The notes: generated from the sequence alone by a model not told the origin. A stretch of DNA of 64,000 nt from Planctomycetota bacterium (GCA_020638635.1 JACKIE010000005.1:150607-214606), one strand, 5' to 3'. Shown: positions 50,473 through 60,112, counted from the first letter of the stretch. A program made the numbers and translations.

Positions 50473-53400
50473 CTACTTGATCTTCTCACCCTGCGCCGGG
50501 TCAAACACCAGCGTGTCGTTGCGTGTCTTGCCCCACGTCTTCTGCGTGCCGTGGAAGTACACGCGGCCGTCCTCCGGATTCACCCACAACCGACCGTTCC
50601 AGGCGTCCAGCCCTGCCGGTCTCTTCCAGGCCTGCCATGAGGCGCCGTCGAAACGGCGGATGGCTTCGTCCGTCACCTGCCACAGGGCGTTGCCCGCGGC
50701 GTCGCTGTGGAAACGGTGTCCGAGGCCGGCCTCGTTGTCCTGTGTGACGGCGTTGTACTCGGCCCAGTACTTGCCGTCCCAGTGCCAGGCCTTGGACAGC
50801 GTCTCGAAGGAGTCCAGGTCCATCGGGTACGAGTACAGCACCTGCTGCTTGATGGGGTTGTAGCAGAGGCTGCCGAACTCCAGGCCCGAGGGTTCCATCA
50901 CGCCGGTGTCCCGCCATGTCGTGCCATTGAACTCGTAGACGAACGAGCCTTCGTCCCTCTCGTGCAGCACCACCAGCACGCCGCGTTTTTCGTCGTAGGC
51001 CGAGGTGAAGAAGCTCGGCGGCGCGCCGGGCACGTGCTCGCGCAGGCGCGTCCAGTTGTTTCCGTCCCACTCCCACAGGTCGTCAAAGGCAACTCCATCC
51101 GCTCCGTTGCCCCCGTACACCATCACGGCGCCGCGGGATGCATCGAACCAGCATGCCGAACCGGAGCGCGGTTCCGGCGCATCAGACGGCGTCCGCAGTA
51201 TCCAGGTGCCGTCCTTGAACTCCCGGGTCACCGCGATCGGGCCGCCGGCGCCGCTGCCGCCGAACATCACCGTCACGCCGCGCTTGCTGTCGTGGGCCAG
51301 CGCCCAGCCGAAATGATCGCGCTGAGCGATCTCGCCATTGTCGATGAACGTCCAGCCCGGCGCCGTCAGTTTCTCGCGGATGAAGTCCTGTGTGTCGGCG
51401 GCCCGGTCGTCCGCGGTTTCATCGGTAAGGACCAGCGTCTCGCGGAACGGCCACTGCTCGCCCGCCACGCGGCGACCGCCGAACACCACGACCTCGCGGG
51501 TGCCGCGGTCGTATGCGGCCGAAAATCCGTACCGTTCGAGAGGATTGGCGTCCGGGCGCGTCGCGCTCCAGTACGTCGCGAAGAAGTAGTCCGTCGGCCT
51601 GTGCGCTTGCAGCCTGGGCTGTTCACCGATGGAACTGTTCCCGAGCAACACCATGGAGCGGCTGTCAAAGTCGTACACCATCGCGTGCATGGACTGCGCC
51701 TGGCCGATGATGATCGAGCTGCGCCTCCAGCGTCCTGCCTCGAACACCCAGGTATCGGCGAGTTCGCCATTGGCTCCCGCACCTCCCTGTACCACCACGC
51801 ATTCGCGCTGCTCGTCGTAGCCGACCGCTGCGCCCTGCACCGCGGGCCCCGCGCCGGACTTGCTCCAGTCGCGGCCGTTCCATTCCCAGAAGTCAGGCGT
51901 GATAGCGCCGGTGGTCCCGGCGCCGCCCACCAGCACGCACACGCCCCTGGCGCTGTCGTAGGCCAGGCCGGCCGCGGCGCGCGCATCGGGGCGACTGGCG
52001 GAGGTCACCTGCCTCCAGCCGTCCGTCGTGAGTACCCAGGTGTCGTCCAAAGCCGTGCCGTCGGCCGTCCGGCCACCAAACAGCACGACCACCCCGCGCG
52101 CGCTGTCGTAGGCCATGGCCGGGTTCTCGCGTGCGGCGGGGCCGTCGGTCTCTGCGAACACGCGCTGCCACTTGCCGTCTTTGCGCAGCCATGTCTGGGC
52201 AAACAGCACCGACCGTTCGCCCGGGCCGCCGCGGCCGCCGAACATCACGCAACCGCCAAGCTTGCCGTGCCAGGCCATTCCCATGCCGTGCTCCATGGGC
52301 GGCATGTCGTCCTGGATTTCCACGCGCCAGCGTCCGAACGTGCGCTTGATCGGGTTGCCGTCGGCATCGGTAACTTCGATGGGCGCGGGCCATGTCGGCG
52401 CGAGCTCGCTGCGTACCCACTCGTCGTTTTCATACACGTCGTGGGCGGTGATGTTGCCCTCGGCATCGTACCGGATGTAGTCGCCGTGAAGCATACCGGC
52501 CTGGTAACTGCAGACCGTGATAACCCGGCCCTGAGCGTCGTAGCCGGTGAACTTGCCTTCATTGACGTTGTTGACCCGCTGCCCCTCCCAGCTCTTGTAG
52601 CCCGTCGGATGGTACTGCACGAAGGGGCCGGTAAAGACGCTGTCTTCAATCCAGGCCTGGTGATGCAGGTGACCCGATGCGTCGTAGCGCGTCACCCAGC
52701 CCGTGTTCGGCCCGAAGTTGTAGAAGCGCACGATGTACGGATACGTTTCACCCGGGTACCAGAACTCGGACTTGCCATACTTTCGATTGTCGAACACCTG
52801 CGCGCGTTCAATCAATTGGCCGAAGCCGTTCCATTTGCGGTACAGCCCGTACTCCACGCCCCCGACGTACTCTGACTGGGTGGTGTAGTCGCCCTTCCAG
52901 ACCGTGCAGGTGCCCTCGCGCACTCCCCCTTTGTAGTAGTCCTGGCGTTCGAGGTAGCCGTTTTCGTCCCACCAGCGGCACTCCCCGTTTGCTTTGCCGT
53001 ACTGATACTCGCAGATGTAGTGCAGCTTGTTCGTCTGGCCTGCTTTTGCGGGACCGGTGTAGTTGATGACCCACGGACCGTGCATTCTGCCGTGGTTCAT
53101 GTAACCGATGCCGAGCGTGTAGGGATCCGATGACGACAGGATGTAGCCATCCGTGTAAGTCTCGTACTGGCGGTTCGAGTTGTAGGTCAGAATCGCAAGC
53201 CCATGCGCCCAGCGTGTGCTGCCCTCCGTGCGGCTTTCCGAAACCAGCAGCAGCGCGTCGTCGCCGAAAGTGAAGCTTGGCTCGAACCACGGCTCGCCAA
53301 TGTTGCCTCGCGCCGCGCCGGTCTTCACGTCAACCCCATACTTCGACTGCAGCGAGGTCCAAAGGTCCTGTGAACTGCCGCTGGGGAACTCAGGCCGCCC

Positions 53401-53712
53401 GTACTGAATGGTGACGTCCGTGGTCTTCGGGTACTCGGGCGGTCTGCTCTTGTCGAGCTCAGGGATGTAGGAAGGCAGCACGGGCTGCGCGGGCGCCGAG
53501 GAGGCGGCGGGGCCGGTGTCCGCGGAGCCGCTGGAGCTGCCCGACGAGCTGCTGCCGCTGCAACCGTTGTATGTGCTGCCGGAACATGAGCTGGAATCGT
53601 CGTAGTAATAGCTGCTGTCGTCGTAGTCGCTGGTCTCGGCGCAGGCCAGCACCAGCACGGCCAACGCGATTACCACGGGCACGGGAACCCGCACCGGCTT
53701 GAGTTCGGACAT
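50473..53712 (-). CDS. Surface lipoprotein with MORN-type and Kelch-type repeats
   Basis: 1079 residues from ATG 53712 (AAGGTGA five bases upstream); the longer frame from 53889 is not supported. The signal peptide has a lipobox ending at Cys24 (LVLAC), so the mature protein is a lipoprotein. A Tyr/Asp/Ser-rich linker follows (about 25-95). Residues about 130-420 contain MORN-variant repeats (Y..G.... G.W...Y...G). Residues about 430-1060 are Kelch-like repeats with the AYDSARGV(V)LFGG...TW motif, forming a propeller. The Kelch units repeat about every 60 residues. Role unknown; surface sensing or carbohydrate binding is plausible. Confidence 0.8.
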   Translation of the reverse strand: MSELKPVRVPVPVVIALAVLVLACAETSDYDDSSYYYDDSSSCSGSTYNGCSGSSSSGSSSGSADTGPAASSAPAQPVLPSYIPELDKSRPPEYPKTTDVTIQYGRPEFPSGSSQDLWTSLQSKYGVDVKTGAARGNIGEPWFEPSFTFGDDALLLVSESRTEGSTRWAHGLAILTYNSNRQYETYTDGYILSSSDPYTLGIGYMNHGRMHGPWVINYTGPAKAGQTNKLHYICEYQYGKANGECRWWDENGYLERQDYYKGGVREGTCTVWKGDYTTQSEYVGGVEYGLYRKWNGFGQLIERAQVFDNRKYGKSEFWYPGETYPYIVRFYNFGPNTGWVTRYDASGHLHHQAWIEDSVFTGPFVQYHPTGYKSWEGQRVNNVNEGKFTGYDAQGRVITVCSYQAGMLHGDYIRYDAEGNITAHDVYENDEWVRSELAPTWPAPIEVTDADGNPIKRTFGRWRVEIQDDMPPMEHGMGMAWHGKLGGCVMFGGRGGPGERSVLFAQTWLRKDGKWQRVFAETDGPAARENPAMAYDSARGVVVLFGGRTADGTALDDTWVLTTDGWRQVTSASRPDARAAAGLAYDSARGVCVLVGGAGTTGAITPDFWEWNGRDWSKSGAGPAVQGAAVGYDEQRECVVVQGGAGANGELADTWVFEAGRWRRSSIIIGQAQSMHAMVYDFDSRSMVLLGNSSIGEQPRLQAHRPTDYFFATYWSATRPDANPLERYGFSAAYDRGTREVVVFGGRRVAGEQWPFRETLVLTDETADDRAADTQDFIREKLTAPGWTFIDNGEIAQRDHFGWALAHDSKRGVTVMFGGSGAGGPIAVTREFKDGTWILRTPSDAPEPRSGSACWFDASRGAVMVYGGNGADGVAFDDLWEWDGNNWTRLREHVPGAPPSFFTSAYDEKRGVLVVLHERDEGSFVYEFNGTTWRDTGVMEPSGLEFGSLCYNPIKQQVLYSYPMDLDSFETLSKAWHWDGKYWAEYNAVTQDNEAGLGHRFHSDAAGNALWQVTDEAIRRFDGASWQAWKRPAGLDAWNGRLWVNPEDGRVYFHGTQKTWGKTRNDTLVFDPAQGEKIK

Positions 53713-53782
53713 GGCGGTCACCTTGAGCGAGAGTTGGATCATTCTCCAATGGCGTGCCGTTGCGCGCAACAAGCGCAAAAGA

Positions 53783-53810
53783 AACACGGCCGCCGGGAGG
53801 CGGCCGTGTT
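53783..53810 (-). terminator. Rho-independent terminator of the GAPDH-like gene
   Basis: AACACGGCCGCC / GGCGGCCGTGTT stem with CTCCC loop, followed on the minus strand by TCTTTTG. Confidence 0.8.
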
Positions 53811-53824
53811 GAGGAGCAATTCCT

Positions 53825-54904
53825 TTAGACCTCTTCAAAAAAGTAGGGCTTGAGGCACTGGATGCGCTCTTCGTAGCTCTTGGGATCAATCAGCCAGCAG
53901 GCCGCGCTGATGCTGCTGAGCAGGCTGTTGCCGTCCTGCGGCGTGAAGCAGAAGCCGTAGATGTCCTTGCCGCCGATCACCGACAGCGCCTCGTGCGGGA
54001 TCACTGTTTGATTGAGAATGCGGCCGAAGAATCCGTGGTCGCGCCCGAAGCTGAACACCTGGTTCGCGCTCTTCTTGTAGGTGAGCGCCTGGCGGTCGTC
54101 GGCCTTGATGATGCCGATCAGCTTCTCGACGCTGGTGGGCTCGTTCACCCGAATGTGGAAGCGCAGCATGTGCATGTACTGCGTGGGCAGCTTGATGGCG
54201 CTGCTGAAGAGGTTTTTGAACTCCCAGCCCTTGGTCTTGTACAGGTGGTAGGCGTCGCGAGCGTGGTGGGTGCCGAAGTTTTCGTCCTTGTGCTTGCCGG
54301 CCTCGGGCGCCGCGATGTAGCCGTCGTCCTGGCTTACGTCGTTGGCGCGGCGCATGCATACGAAGTCGGCGCTGACGAGGTTGGCGGGGTCGTCCTTGCC
54401 GTTCATGCCGAACAGCTTGATCAGCGCGGCCAGGTTGTGGGTGTTGCAGCTGACCACGTGGATGAACTTGTCTTCACCCGCCACCAGGGTTTCGTCGTTC
54501 ACGCCGCGCGCGTACATTTTGCCGAAGCCGAACTCGCTGCCCTGGGCGATGTAGCCCTTGCCGCCCTGCTCGGCGGCTTTCAGGTAGTACTGCTCTTTGT
54601 TCGCGAGGCCCGCGCCGCTGGGCGTACAGTCGATCACCACCGATGCTCGCATGATGGCTTCTTCGGTTTCGTAGTCGGCCTTGCAGTCCATCTTCTCGAA
54701 GCCGGCCATCTGGTCTTTGCCGGTGGCGAGCTTGGCACCGCGCCGCAGCAGATCGACGACCTTGGAGCGGTCGGTCTTCAGCGGCGTCCGCTTGTTGAAG
54801 GTGACCTCGTCAACACCGAGCTGCTCTTTGAAGTGCGTGAGCATGCCGATCAGCGGCTCGCCGATGGTGCCCGTGCCTACCACGTGGACGATCTTCTTTG
54901 CCAT
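53825..54904 (-). CDS. Type II (archaeal-type) glyceraldehyde-3-phosphate dehydrogenase-like protein
   Basis: 359 residues from ATG 54904. The Rossmann start VHVVGTGTIGEPLIGML is followed by ASVVIDCTPSGAGLANKEQYY and QGSEFGFG as in archaeal GAPDH, and the catalytic segment HVVSCNTHNLAALIKLF places Cys153 at the active-site position (archaeal consensus SCNTTGL). The overall length fits the archaeal family (about 335-350). The normal role would be oxidation of glyceraldehyde 3-phosphate; here the substrate is unproven because the neighbouring residues differ. No other glycolysis gene is next to it. Confidence 0.72.
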   Translation of the reverse strand: MAKKIVHVVGTGTIGEPLIGMLTHFKEQLGVDEVTFNKRTPLKTDRSKVVDLLRRGAKLATGKDQMAGFEKMDCKADYETEEAIMRASVVIDCTPSGAGLANKEQYYLKAAEQGGKGYIAQGSEFGFGKMYARGVNDETLVAGEDKFIHVVSCNTHNLAALIKLFGMNGKDDPANLVSADFVCMRRANDVSQDDGYIAAPEAGKHKDENFGTHHARDAYHLYKTKGWEFKNLFSSAIKLPTQYMHMLRFHIRVNEPTSVEKLIGIIKADDRQALTYKKSANQVFSFGRDHGFFGRILNQTVIPHEALSVIGGKDIYGFCFTPQDGNSLLSSISAACWLIDPKSYEERIQCLKPYFFEEV

Positions 54905-55136
54905 GCGTTCATCCCCTTGCGGCAAATGCAAAACCGCGACAGGCCTGGGCTCAACCGCCTTGGCGGAGAGCGTTCGCAACGTGTGCGAAGACCGGTCGCG
55001 GGTTCATATCAGCCGCTGCAACATTCCCTCTGCCAGCGCTGGGGCAACAGGCCACCGGGCCGCGCAGAGCAATCACGCGCACAGGGTAGCACGCGGCGCG
55101 CGGCTTCAAATGGCAAGTTGATAAAAGTGGATGGCG

Positions 55137-55361
55137 CTAGCCGATTTCGCGCTCGATGAGCTTGGTCACGGCCGCCTGCAGCGCGGCGTCCAGCTCAAAG
55201 CCCGGGTCGTTGACCAGCTTGCGGGCCGCTTCGACCCGCGCGGAGCGGGTGCGGCGGCTGGTCGGGCGCTCAAAAGGCGCTTGGGCAAGGGGCGCGGGCT
55301 CGGCCTTGCGAAGCCGCACGCTGGTCCGGGGACGCTTGGAAACACGCTTCGTGTGGCTCAT
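55137..55361 (-). CDS. Small basic protein of unknown function
   Basis: 74 residues. The first 45 are very basic (Arg, Lys, Ser) and probably disordered; the end RVEAARKLVNDPGFELDAAL and AVTKLIEREIG is helical and recalls the FlgM-like anti-sigma helices in length only. ATG 55361 follows GAGAGACG. No partner. Confidence 0.55.
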   Translation of the reverse strand: MSHTKRVSKRPRTSVRLRKAEPAPLAQAPFERPTSRRTRSARVEAARKLVNDPGFELDAALQAAVTKLIEREIG

Positions 55362-55459
55362 GGTCGTCTCTCGTTCAGGTTACACCGTCTCTGGATCGTC
55401 TATCGGCAGGATCGACCGGCGGCTTTAGGGAAATCTTTACAGACAACTGCAAACACAGG

Positions 55460-55542
55460 TTAACCACAAAGGACCACGAAGGACCACGAAGTGAAGCATG
55501 ACCTGCCGTTCTTCGTGGCCGTTGGTGGCTCTTCGTGGTTTA
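55460..55542. repeat. Phased inverted repeat (accacgaagg / cttcgtggt)
   Basis: AACCACAAAGG, ACCACGAAGG and ACCACGAAG on the left; CTTCGTGGCC, GTTGGTGGCT and CTTCGTGGTT on the right. Confidence 0.8.
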
Positions 55543-55633
55543 CCGCAGTTGCGTTACATCGGAAGCGGACTCCGATCTTCTCGGTTGAAGCAGAGACCCC
55601 TAAGACCGGCGCAGGCATCATGCGGATGCCGCG

Positions 55634-56527
55634 TTACTTGCCGGCTTCGTCGAGGATGGAGGGGGCTTCGCTGGATTCTTCGGCCTGCTCGCCGTTGGGC
55701 TTGGGCACGAACTCGGTGACCGCTTCGCCCGGCTTGGCGATGCGCTCAGTGGCCAGGCCCTGGGCGACGTCGTCTTTCTCGATGCGCGAGGTTTCCACCA
55801 GCTTGGGCACGCGCTCCGTGGCCAGGCCATGGATCTGGTCTTTGTCCACCTTCGCCGTTTCCACCAGCTTGGGCGGCTTCTCGATCTTCTCGGTCGAGAG
55901 GTGCTCAACGGGCTTGGCTACTTTTTCCGTGGCGATGCCGCGTACGTCCATTTCCGCTTGCGTCAGGCGCCGTGTGGCCTGTGCCTCGGCCGCGATCGCC
56001 GCCGCCATGGCCGCGTCCGCGCTGCCGTCGTGCGTGGCGTCGGAGTCGCCGGCCGGCTTCTTTTCGCCGTGGAAGATCTCCTCGGGCAGGCCGGGGTTGC
56101 GGCCGATGTTCTTGATGTGGACCGCCTCGCCCTGGTAGGGGGCGGGCATGGCGTGGTGCTTCGGCGCGAAGGGAACCGCGCCGTAGATCAGGCTGAGGAT
56201 GGCCGCCAGCTCGCCGAGGTCGGTGTCTTCGGGCAGCGGCGCAACGTAGACGGTGGGGTGCTTGCCGATTTCCTTGGCGCGCTTGGCGGTGAACACGCCC
56301 AGCGACATCTTCTGCAGCTTCAGCAGGTGTTCCTTGGCCGATTCCTCGCCGCGGTAGACGTTGAACAGGATGGGCTCACGGCCGCTGCTACCGATGCCGT
56401 TGCCGACTTTCTTGAGCTTGGCGCCAATGATGGCGTAAACGCAGCACTTGGCGCCCAGCTCGGGCACGTCGGACATGGGGGTGCGCAGCAGCCACCAGCC
56501 CTTCCAGTCAAGTGTGAAGCTCTTCAA
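55634..56527 (-). CDS. Unknown protein with C-terminal Val/Lys/Glu-rich repeats
   Basis: 297 residues from TTG 56527, five bases after GGAGG. Residues 1-160 look globular (WWLLRTPMSDVPELGAKC; VYVAPLPEDTDLGELAAIL). From about 180 the sequence becomes an imperfect repeat of about 22 residues with (L/I)ATE(K/R)(V/I)xKxxE pattern, probably an extended charged tail. No signal peptide or membrane segment. The gap between it and the vWA gene includes a terminator. Family not recognised. Confidence 0.65.
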   Translation of the reverse strand: MKSFTLDWKGWWLLRTPMSDVPELGAKCCVYAIIGAKLKKVGNGIGSSGREPILFNVYRGEESAKEHLLKLQKMSLGVFTAKRAKEIGKHPTVYVAPLPEDTDLGELAAILSLIYGAVPFAPKHHAMPAPYQGEAVHIKNIGRNPGLPEEIFHGEKKPAGDSDATHDGSADAAMAAAIAAEAQATRRLTQAEMDVRGIATEKVAKPVEHLSTEKIEKPPKLVETAKVDKDQIHGLATERVPKLVETSRIEKDDVAQGLATERIAKPGEAVTEFVPKPNGEQAEESSEAPSILDEAGK

Positions 56528-56672
56528 CGCAACCTCCGGCCCGAGCGCGGCGGGACAGACCGGGGGGCGGTCAAATCACCAACACACCACCGGCGCGGGC
56601 CCAGCCAGTCTAGCAAGCTCAGCCGGATGTGCGAGCAATTGCATGTCCGTCTTGGGCAGCACCCGTCCCGCA

Positions 56673-56711
56673 GAAAAGCGAAGCCCCCGGCAGAGCGGCT
56701 GCTGGGGGCTC
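56673..56711 (-). terminator. Likely terminator of the vWA gene
   Basis: AGCCCCC / GGGGGCT stem on the minus strand with CTTTT following. Confidence 0.6.
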
Positions 56712-56730
56712 CACGGAAGGGTCTTGTGGC

Positions 56731-59094
56731 TTAGCCTTCCTTGCTCTCGTGTTCCTTGGAGTCTTTGTTGTCCTTGGCTTGTTCGGTCTTGTCCACGATG
56801 CGGATGGTGGCCTTGCCGTGGCGGAAGATTACTTCGTTGCCGAGTGCCAGTACCTTGGCGGCCTTGGCGTCTTCGGCGATCTCAAAGTAACGCTCGCTCA
56901 TGTACTCCACCACCTCGGCGCCGAACAGCTCGGCGTTCGTCAGGTCGCTTTCTAGCCAGATGCCGTCGCTCCACACGAAGCTGCGCGTGCCCACGGTCTT
57001 GATCACGTTCGCGGCCTCGGCGCTGGCGGCCTTGTCGCTGTAGCCCTGCTTCTTCAGCTTGTCCAGCTTCTTGTCCGCCCGGGTACGATAGCCTTCTTCT
57101 CTGGCGCGCTCGGCTGTCGATTCGGCCTGGTCCTTCTCGGCGTCTTCCAGCTCGTTGGCGTTGTCGTTGGCTCGGCGGTCCGCGTTGGCCTTGCTGCTCT
57201 CGACCGCGTCCTCACCCTTCTGCTCCTCGGCCGGGGCCGGGGCACGGTTGCCGAAGCCACCGCCGCCGCCCAGCGCACGTCCATCGCGGCGCATTTCGTC
57301 GGGCATCGGACGGCCGGTGGCGGGCACCGGGTTGTCCTCAACCACGAGGAAGCTGGTGTAGGGGGTGACGATGCCGAACTGGGTGCCCAGGCGGATGATT
57401 TCCTTCTTCAGTTCTTCGTTCTCGCCCTTCAGGTTGATCTGGTCCATCAGGTAGCCGACGCGACGCACGCCCCACATGCGCGGCAGGTAGGCCTTGCCGG
57501 TGTCGGCGGCCGACAGCTCCACGCCGTACTCAAAGGCGCGGATTTCGCCGTTCACGGTGCCTTCCAGCACCAGGGTGTGCTTGCCCGGTTTGTCGAAACG
57601 ACCAAGCACCGAAAGCTGCGTGCCTGCGAAGATATCACCGGGGATCTGCGGGTGCAGGTCGTGCATCTCGGCGCCGTCGATGCGCAGCTTGACGTCGGCC
57701 AGCACCGGCGCGGCGATCTTGTCGGCGAAGTTGCTGACCTTTACTTCCATGTCTTCCTTGGGCTTCACGTACTCGCGCTGGCCCTTGTTTTCCTCGGCCA
57801 GGGTGTCGAGCAGCCAGGTGTTGACGTCGTTGCCGACTCCGAAGGGGAACATGCGCACGTTGGCGGCGCGATTGTCGCGGGCCAGCTTGGCCAGCGCCTT
57901 TACGTCGGTGGTTTCGCCCATGGTGGGGATGCCGTCGGACAGCAGGATCACGTAGCAGGGGCGCGCGTCTTTCTCGGCGTCCTTGGCGATGGCGTAGGCA
58001 TCGCGGATGGCGCCTTCCAGGTTGGTGCCGCCGGTGGCTGTGATTTTCTCAATCTTGGCAAGGGCGTCCTCGCGCGCTTCTTTGCTGCAGAGCGTCAGCT
58101 TGTCGTGCAGGCGGCGCGACTCGGTCGCGAACGTCACCAGCGCGAAGCGGTCTTTCTCGTTGAGCTTATTGACCAGGAACTTGAGCGCCTTGCGGGCCTG
58201 GTCGATTTTGCCGTCTTCGTCCATGCTACCGCTGGTGTCCAGCACCACGATCACGTCCTTGGGCAGAATCTCTTCTTCGCTGAGCTGCAGTTTGGGCGTC
58301 AGCAGCGCCAGGAAGTAGCCGGCGTCGTCGCCTTCACGGTAGCTCAGCACGCTGGTGGCCAGCGCGCTGTCGTCGTAGCCATAGTACAGCTCGAAGTCGT
58401 TGGCGGGCTTGGTGTCTTTCAGCTCAAGGCCGATCACGGCTTCTTTGTCGCCCTTGCGGATGATCTCGACGCTGTGGGTGGGCGAGTAGATGGTGCGCAG
58501 GGCCTGCTCGCCCTTCACGGTCAGCTTGGCGCTGATGGTGCCCACCGGCAGGTCGCAGTAGCCGTGGGTGCGCAGGGGGTAATGGAACTTCACCAGGCCG
58601 CTGTCGTAGGTCAGCAGCTCGCTGTAGCTGAACTTGATGGTCAGGTCCTGCTGGGGCAGGATCGGGAAGACGCTGGCCTGGAACAGGCCGCGACCGGCGT
58701 ATTCAAGCAGGCCGGGGTCGATCATGCGGCGCACGGTTTCGCGGTAGATGGTGCGGGCCTTGTCGGCGGGCAGCAACTCGCCTTTGACCATCTTGCCATC
58801 CATGGTCATCTGGAAGTCGCTGATGGCGGCCTCGGGCGGCAGGGGGAACATGTAGGTTCCCTCAAGCTGCCATTGGTTCGGGTTGTAGAAGACCTGGGTG
58901 AGGGTGGTGGTGGCGGTCTGGCCCTCGATCACGGTCTCGATGCTGTGGCTTCTGATCTGGATATTCTGGGGTTGCGGCCGCGGCTCCGGCATAGGCCGAA
59001 TGCGGCGGTCGATCACAATGCCCTGGGCGGCAAGAACACCCGAGCAGAGCACTGCGGCTAACAGCAGTGCGAATAAGGGTTTACGCGTAGTCAT
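56731..59094 (-). CDS. Secreted VIT and von Willebrand factor A domain protein
   Basis: 787 residues from ATG 59094 (GGAGGG eight bases upstream); the longer frame from 59736 is a run-through of the purN region and is rejected. A signal peptide (LFALLLAAVLCSGVLAA) is followed by a VIT domain (about 50-170; QATTTLTQVFYNPNQWQLEG) and a vWA domain (about 280-440) with the metal-dependent site Asp286-T-Ser288-G-Ser290 (DTSGSMDEDGK). The C-terminal 250 residues include a Gly-rich linker, a charged Ala/Glu/Lys segment and a final domain of unknown type. Such proteins bind other proteins outside the cell. Confidence 0.88.
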   Translation of the reverse strand: MTTRKPLFALLLAAVLCSGVLAAQGIVIDRRIRPMPEPRPQPQNIQIRSHSIETVIEGQTATTTLTQVFYNPNQWQLEGTYMFPLPPEAAISDFQMTMDGKMVKGELLPADKARTIYRETVRRMIDPGLLEYAGRGLFQASVFPILPQQDLTIKFSYSELLTYDSGLVKFHYPLRTHGYCDLPVGTISAKLTVKGEQALRTIYSPTHSVEIIRKGDKEAVIGLELKDTKPANDFELYYGYDDSALATSVLSYREGDDAGYFLALLTPKLQLSEEEILPKDVIVVLDTSGSMDEDGKIDQARKALKFLVNKLNEKDRFALVTFATESRRLHDKLTLCSKEAREDALAKIEKITATGGTNLEGAIRDAYAIAKDAEKDARPCYVILLSDGIPTMGETTDVKALAKLARDNRAANVRMFPFGVGNDVNTWLLDTLAEENKGQREYVKPKEDMEVKVSNFADKIAAPVLADVKLRIDGAEMHDLHPQIPGDIFAGTQLSVLGRFDKPGKHTLVLEGTVNGEIRAFEYGVELSAADTGKAYLPRMWGVRRVGYLMDQINLKGENEELKKEIIRLGTQFGIVTPYTSFLVVEDNPVPATGRPMPDEMRRDGRALGGGGGFGNRAPAPAEEQKGEDAVESSKANADRRANDNANELEDAEKDQAESTAERAREEGYRTRADKKLDKLKKQGYSDKAASAEAANVIKTVGTRSFVWSDGIWLESDLTNAELFGAEVVEYMSERYFEIAEDAKAAKVLALGNEVIFRHGKATIRIVDKTEQAKDNKDSKEHESKEG

Positions 59095-59180
59095 GGAAGA
59101 GCCCTCCAGAGTCCATAGGCATGCCGGGGTTAGGACGCGGCCGGCGCGACTTTGGTTCCATGGAAACTGCGGGAATCGAA

Positions 59181-59840
59181 CTACTTGCCTGCGCCGGCCT
59201 TTTCGGGCTTTACGGGCAGGATGCGGACCGATTGGGCTACTTGAAGCAGCCTCTTTTCGGCGTACAGGTTCACCGCTTCGGGGTAGGCCTCGCGCTCGGC
59301 CTCCATCACGCGTTCCTGCAGGGTTTCCGGTGTGTCGTCCGGTTGCACCGGCACCTTGCGCTGCAGGATGATGGGGCCGTGGTCGTACTCTTCGTCCACG
59401 TAGTGGACGGTGCAGCCGGTCTGTTTCTCGCCGGCCTTGATCACCTTCTGGTGGACCTTGATGCCGTACATGCCCTTGCCGCCGAACTTGGGCAGCAGGC
59501 TGGGGTGGATGTTGAGCACCTTGCCCTTGTAGCGCTCGGGCAGGTGCAGGTAGCTGAGGAAGCCGGCCAGCAGCACGACGTCGGGCTGCACGGCGTTGAC
59601 CATTTTGAACACCTGGCGCGAGAAGGCCTGGGCGTCGAGGTAATCGGAGCGGTTGACGACCTGCACGGGCACGCCGAACTTCTGGGCGCGGGCGATGCCT
59701 GGGATGCCCTCTTTGCTGGCGACGACGCCGACGCACTCCATGTGGCAGGTGCCTTCGCTGGCGCGCTGCAGCAGGTTTTCCATGGTGGTGCCGGAGCCCG
59801 AAATCAGGATCACGGCGCGGATTTTGGGCTTCTCAGCCAT
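59181..59840 (-). CDS. purN: Phosphoribosylglycinamide formyltransferase
   Basis: 219 residues from ATG 59840 (GAGGA six bases upstream), close to the usual length. It has AVILISGSGTTMENLLQ at the start, the N-I-H catalytic site in VLNIHPSLLPKFGG near 113 and TVHYVDEEYDHGPIILQ near 145, all typical of GART. It transfers formyl from 10-formyltetrahydrofolate to GAR in purine synthesis. It lies downstream of ileS and two small genes on the same strand. The C-terminal tail is longer and rich in Val, Lys and Glu. Confidence 0.93.
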   Translation of the reverse strand: MAEKPKIRAVILISGSGTTMENLLQRASEGTCHMECVGVVASKEGIPGIARAQKFGVPVQVVNRSDYLDAQAFSRQVFKMVNAVQPDVVLLAGFLSYLHLPERYKGKVLNIHPSLLPKFGGKGMYGIKVHQKVIKAGEKQTGCTVHYVDEEYDHGPIILQRKVPVQPDDTPETLQERVMEAEREAYPEAVNLYAEKRLLQVAQSVRILPVKPEKAGAGK

Positions 59841-59917
59841 GTGAGTCCTCAAGCGCTACAGCGGAAAAGATACACCACCGGCGCGCAGAGTCCAGAACAA
59901 GGCGGTTTGGGGAAAAG

Positions 59918-60109
59918 CTAGGCGGTTTCGCCCCTGGCGCGCTTTGCCTGTCGACTAAGGACCTCATCGACGACTTGCGGGTCATGCCCGCTCTCACGCG
60001 AGGCGAATTCCTGAAAGCGTGGGTCTTCCGGAGTGAGCCGATTGGCGGCCACGAACTCAAGGGAACCGTCTTTGTGTTCGACGATTACGCCTGCGTGCTT
60101 GATCTCCAT
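59918..60109 (-). CDS. Small unknown protein between ileS cluster and purN
   Basis: 63 residues (HAGVIVEHKDGSLEFVAAN then RFQEFASRESGHDPQVVDEVL). The gene begins four bases after the upstream gene's stop with a GAGGG site, so it is probably translated. No family recognised. Confidence 0.6.
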   Translation of the reverse strand: MEIKHAGVIVEHKDGSLEFVAANRLTPEDPRFQEFASRESGHDPQVVDEVLSRQAKRARGETA

Positions 60110-60112
60110 AAC

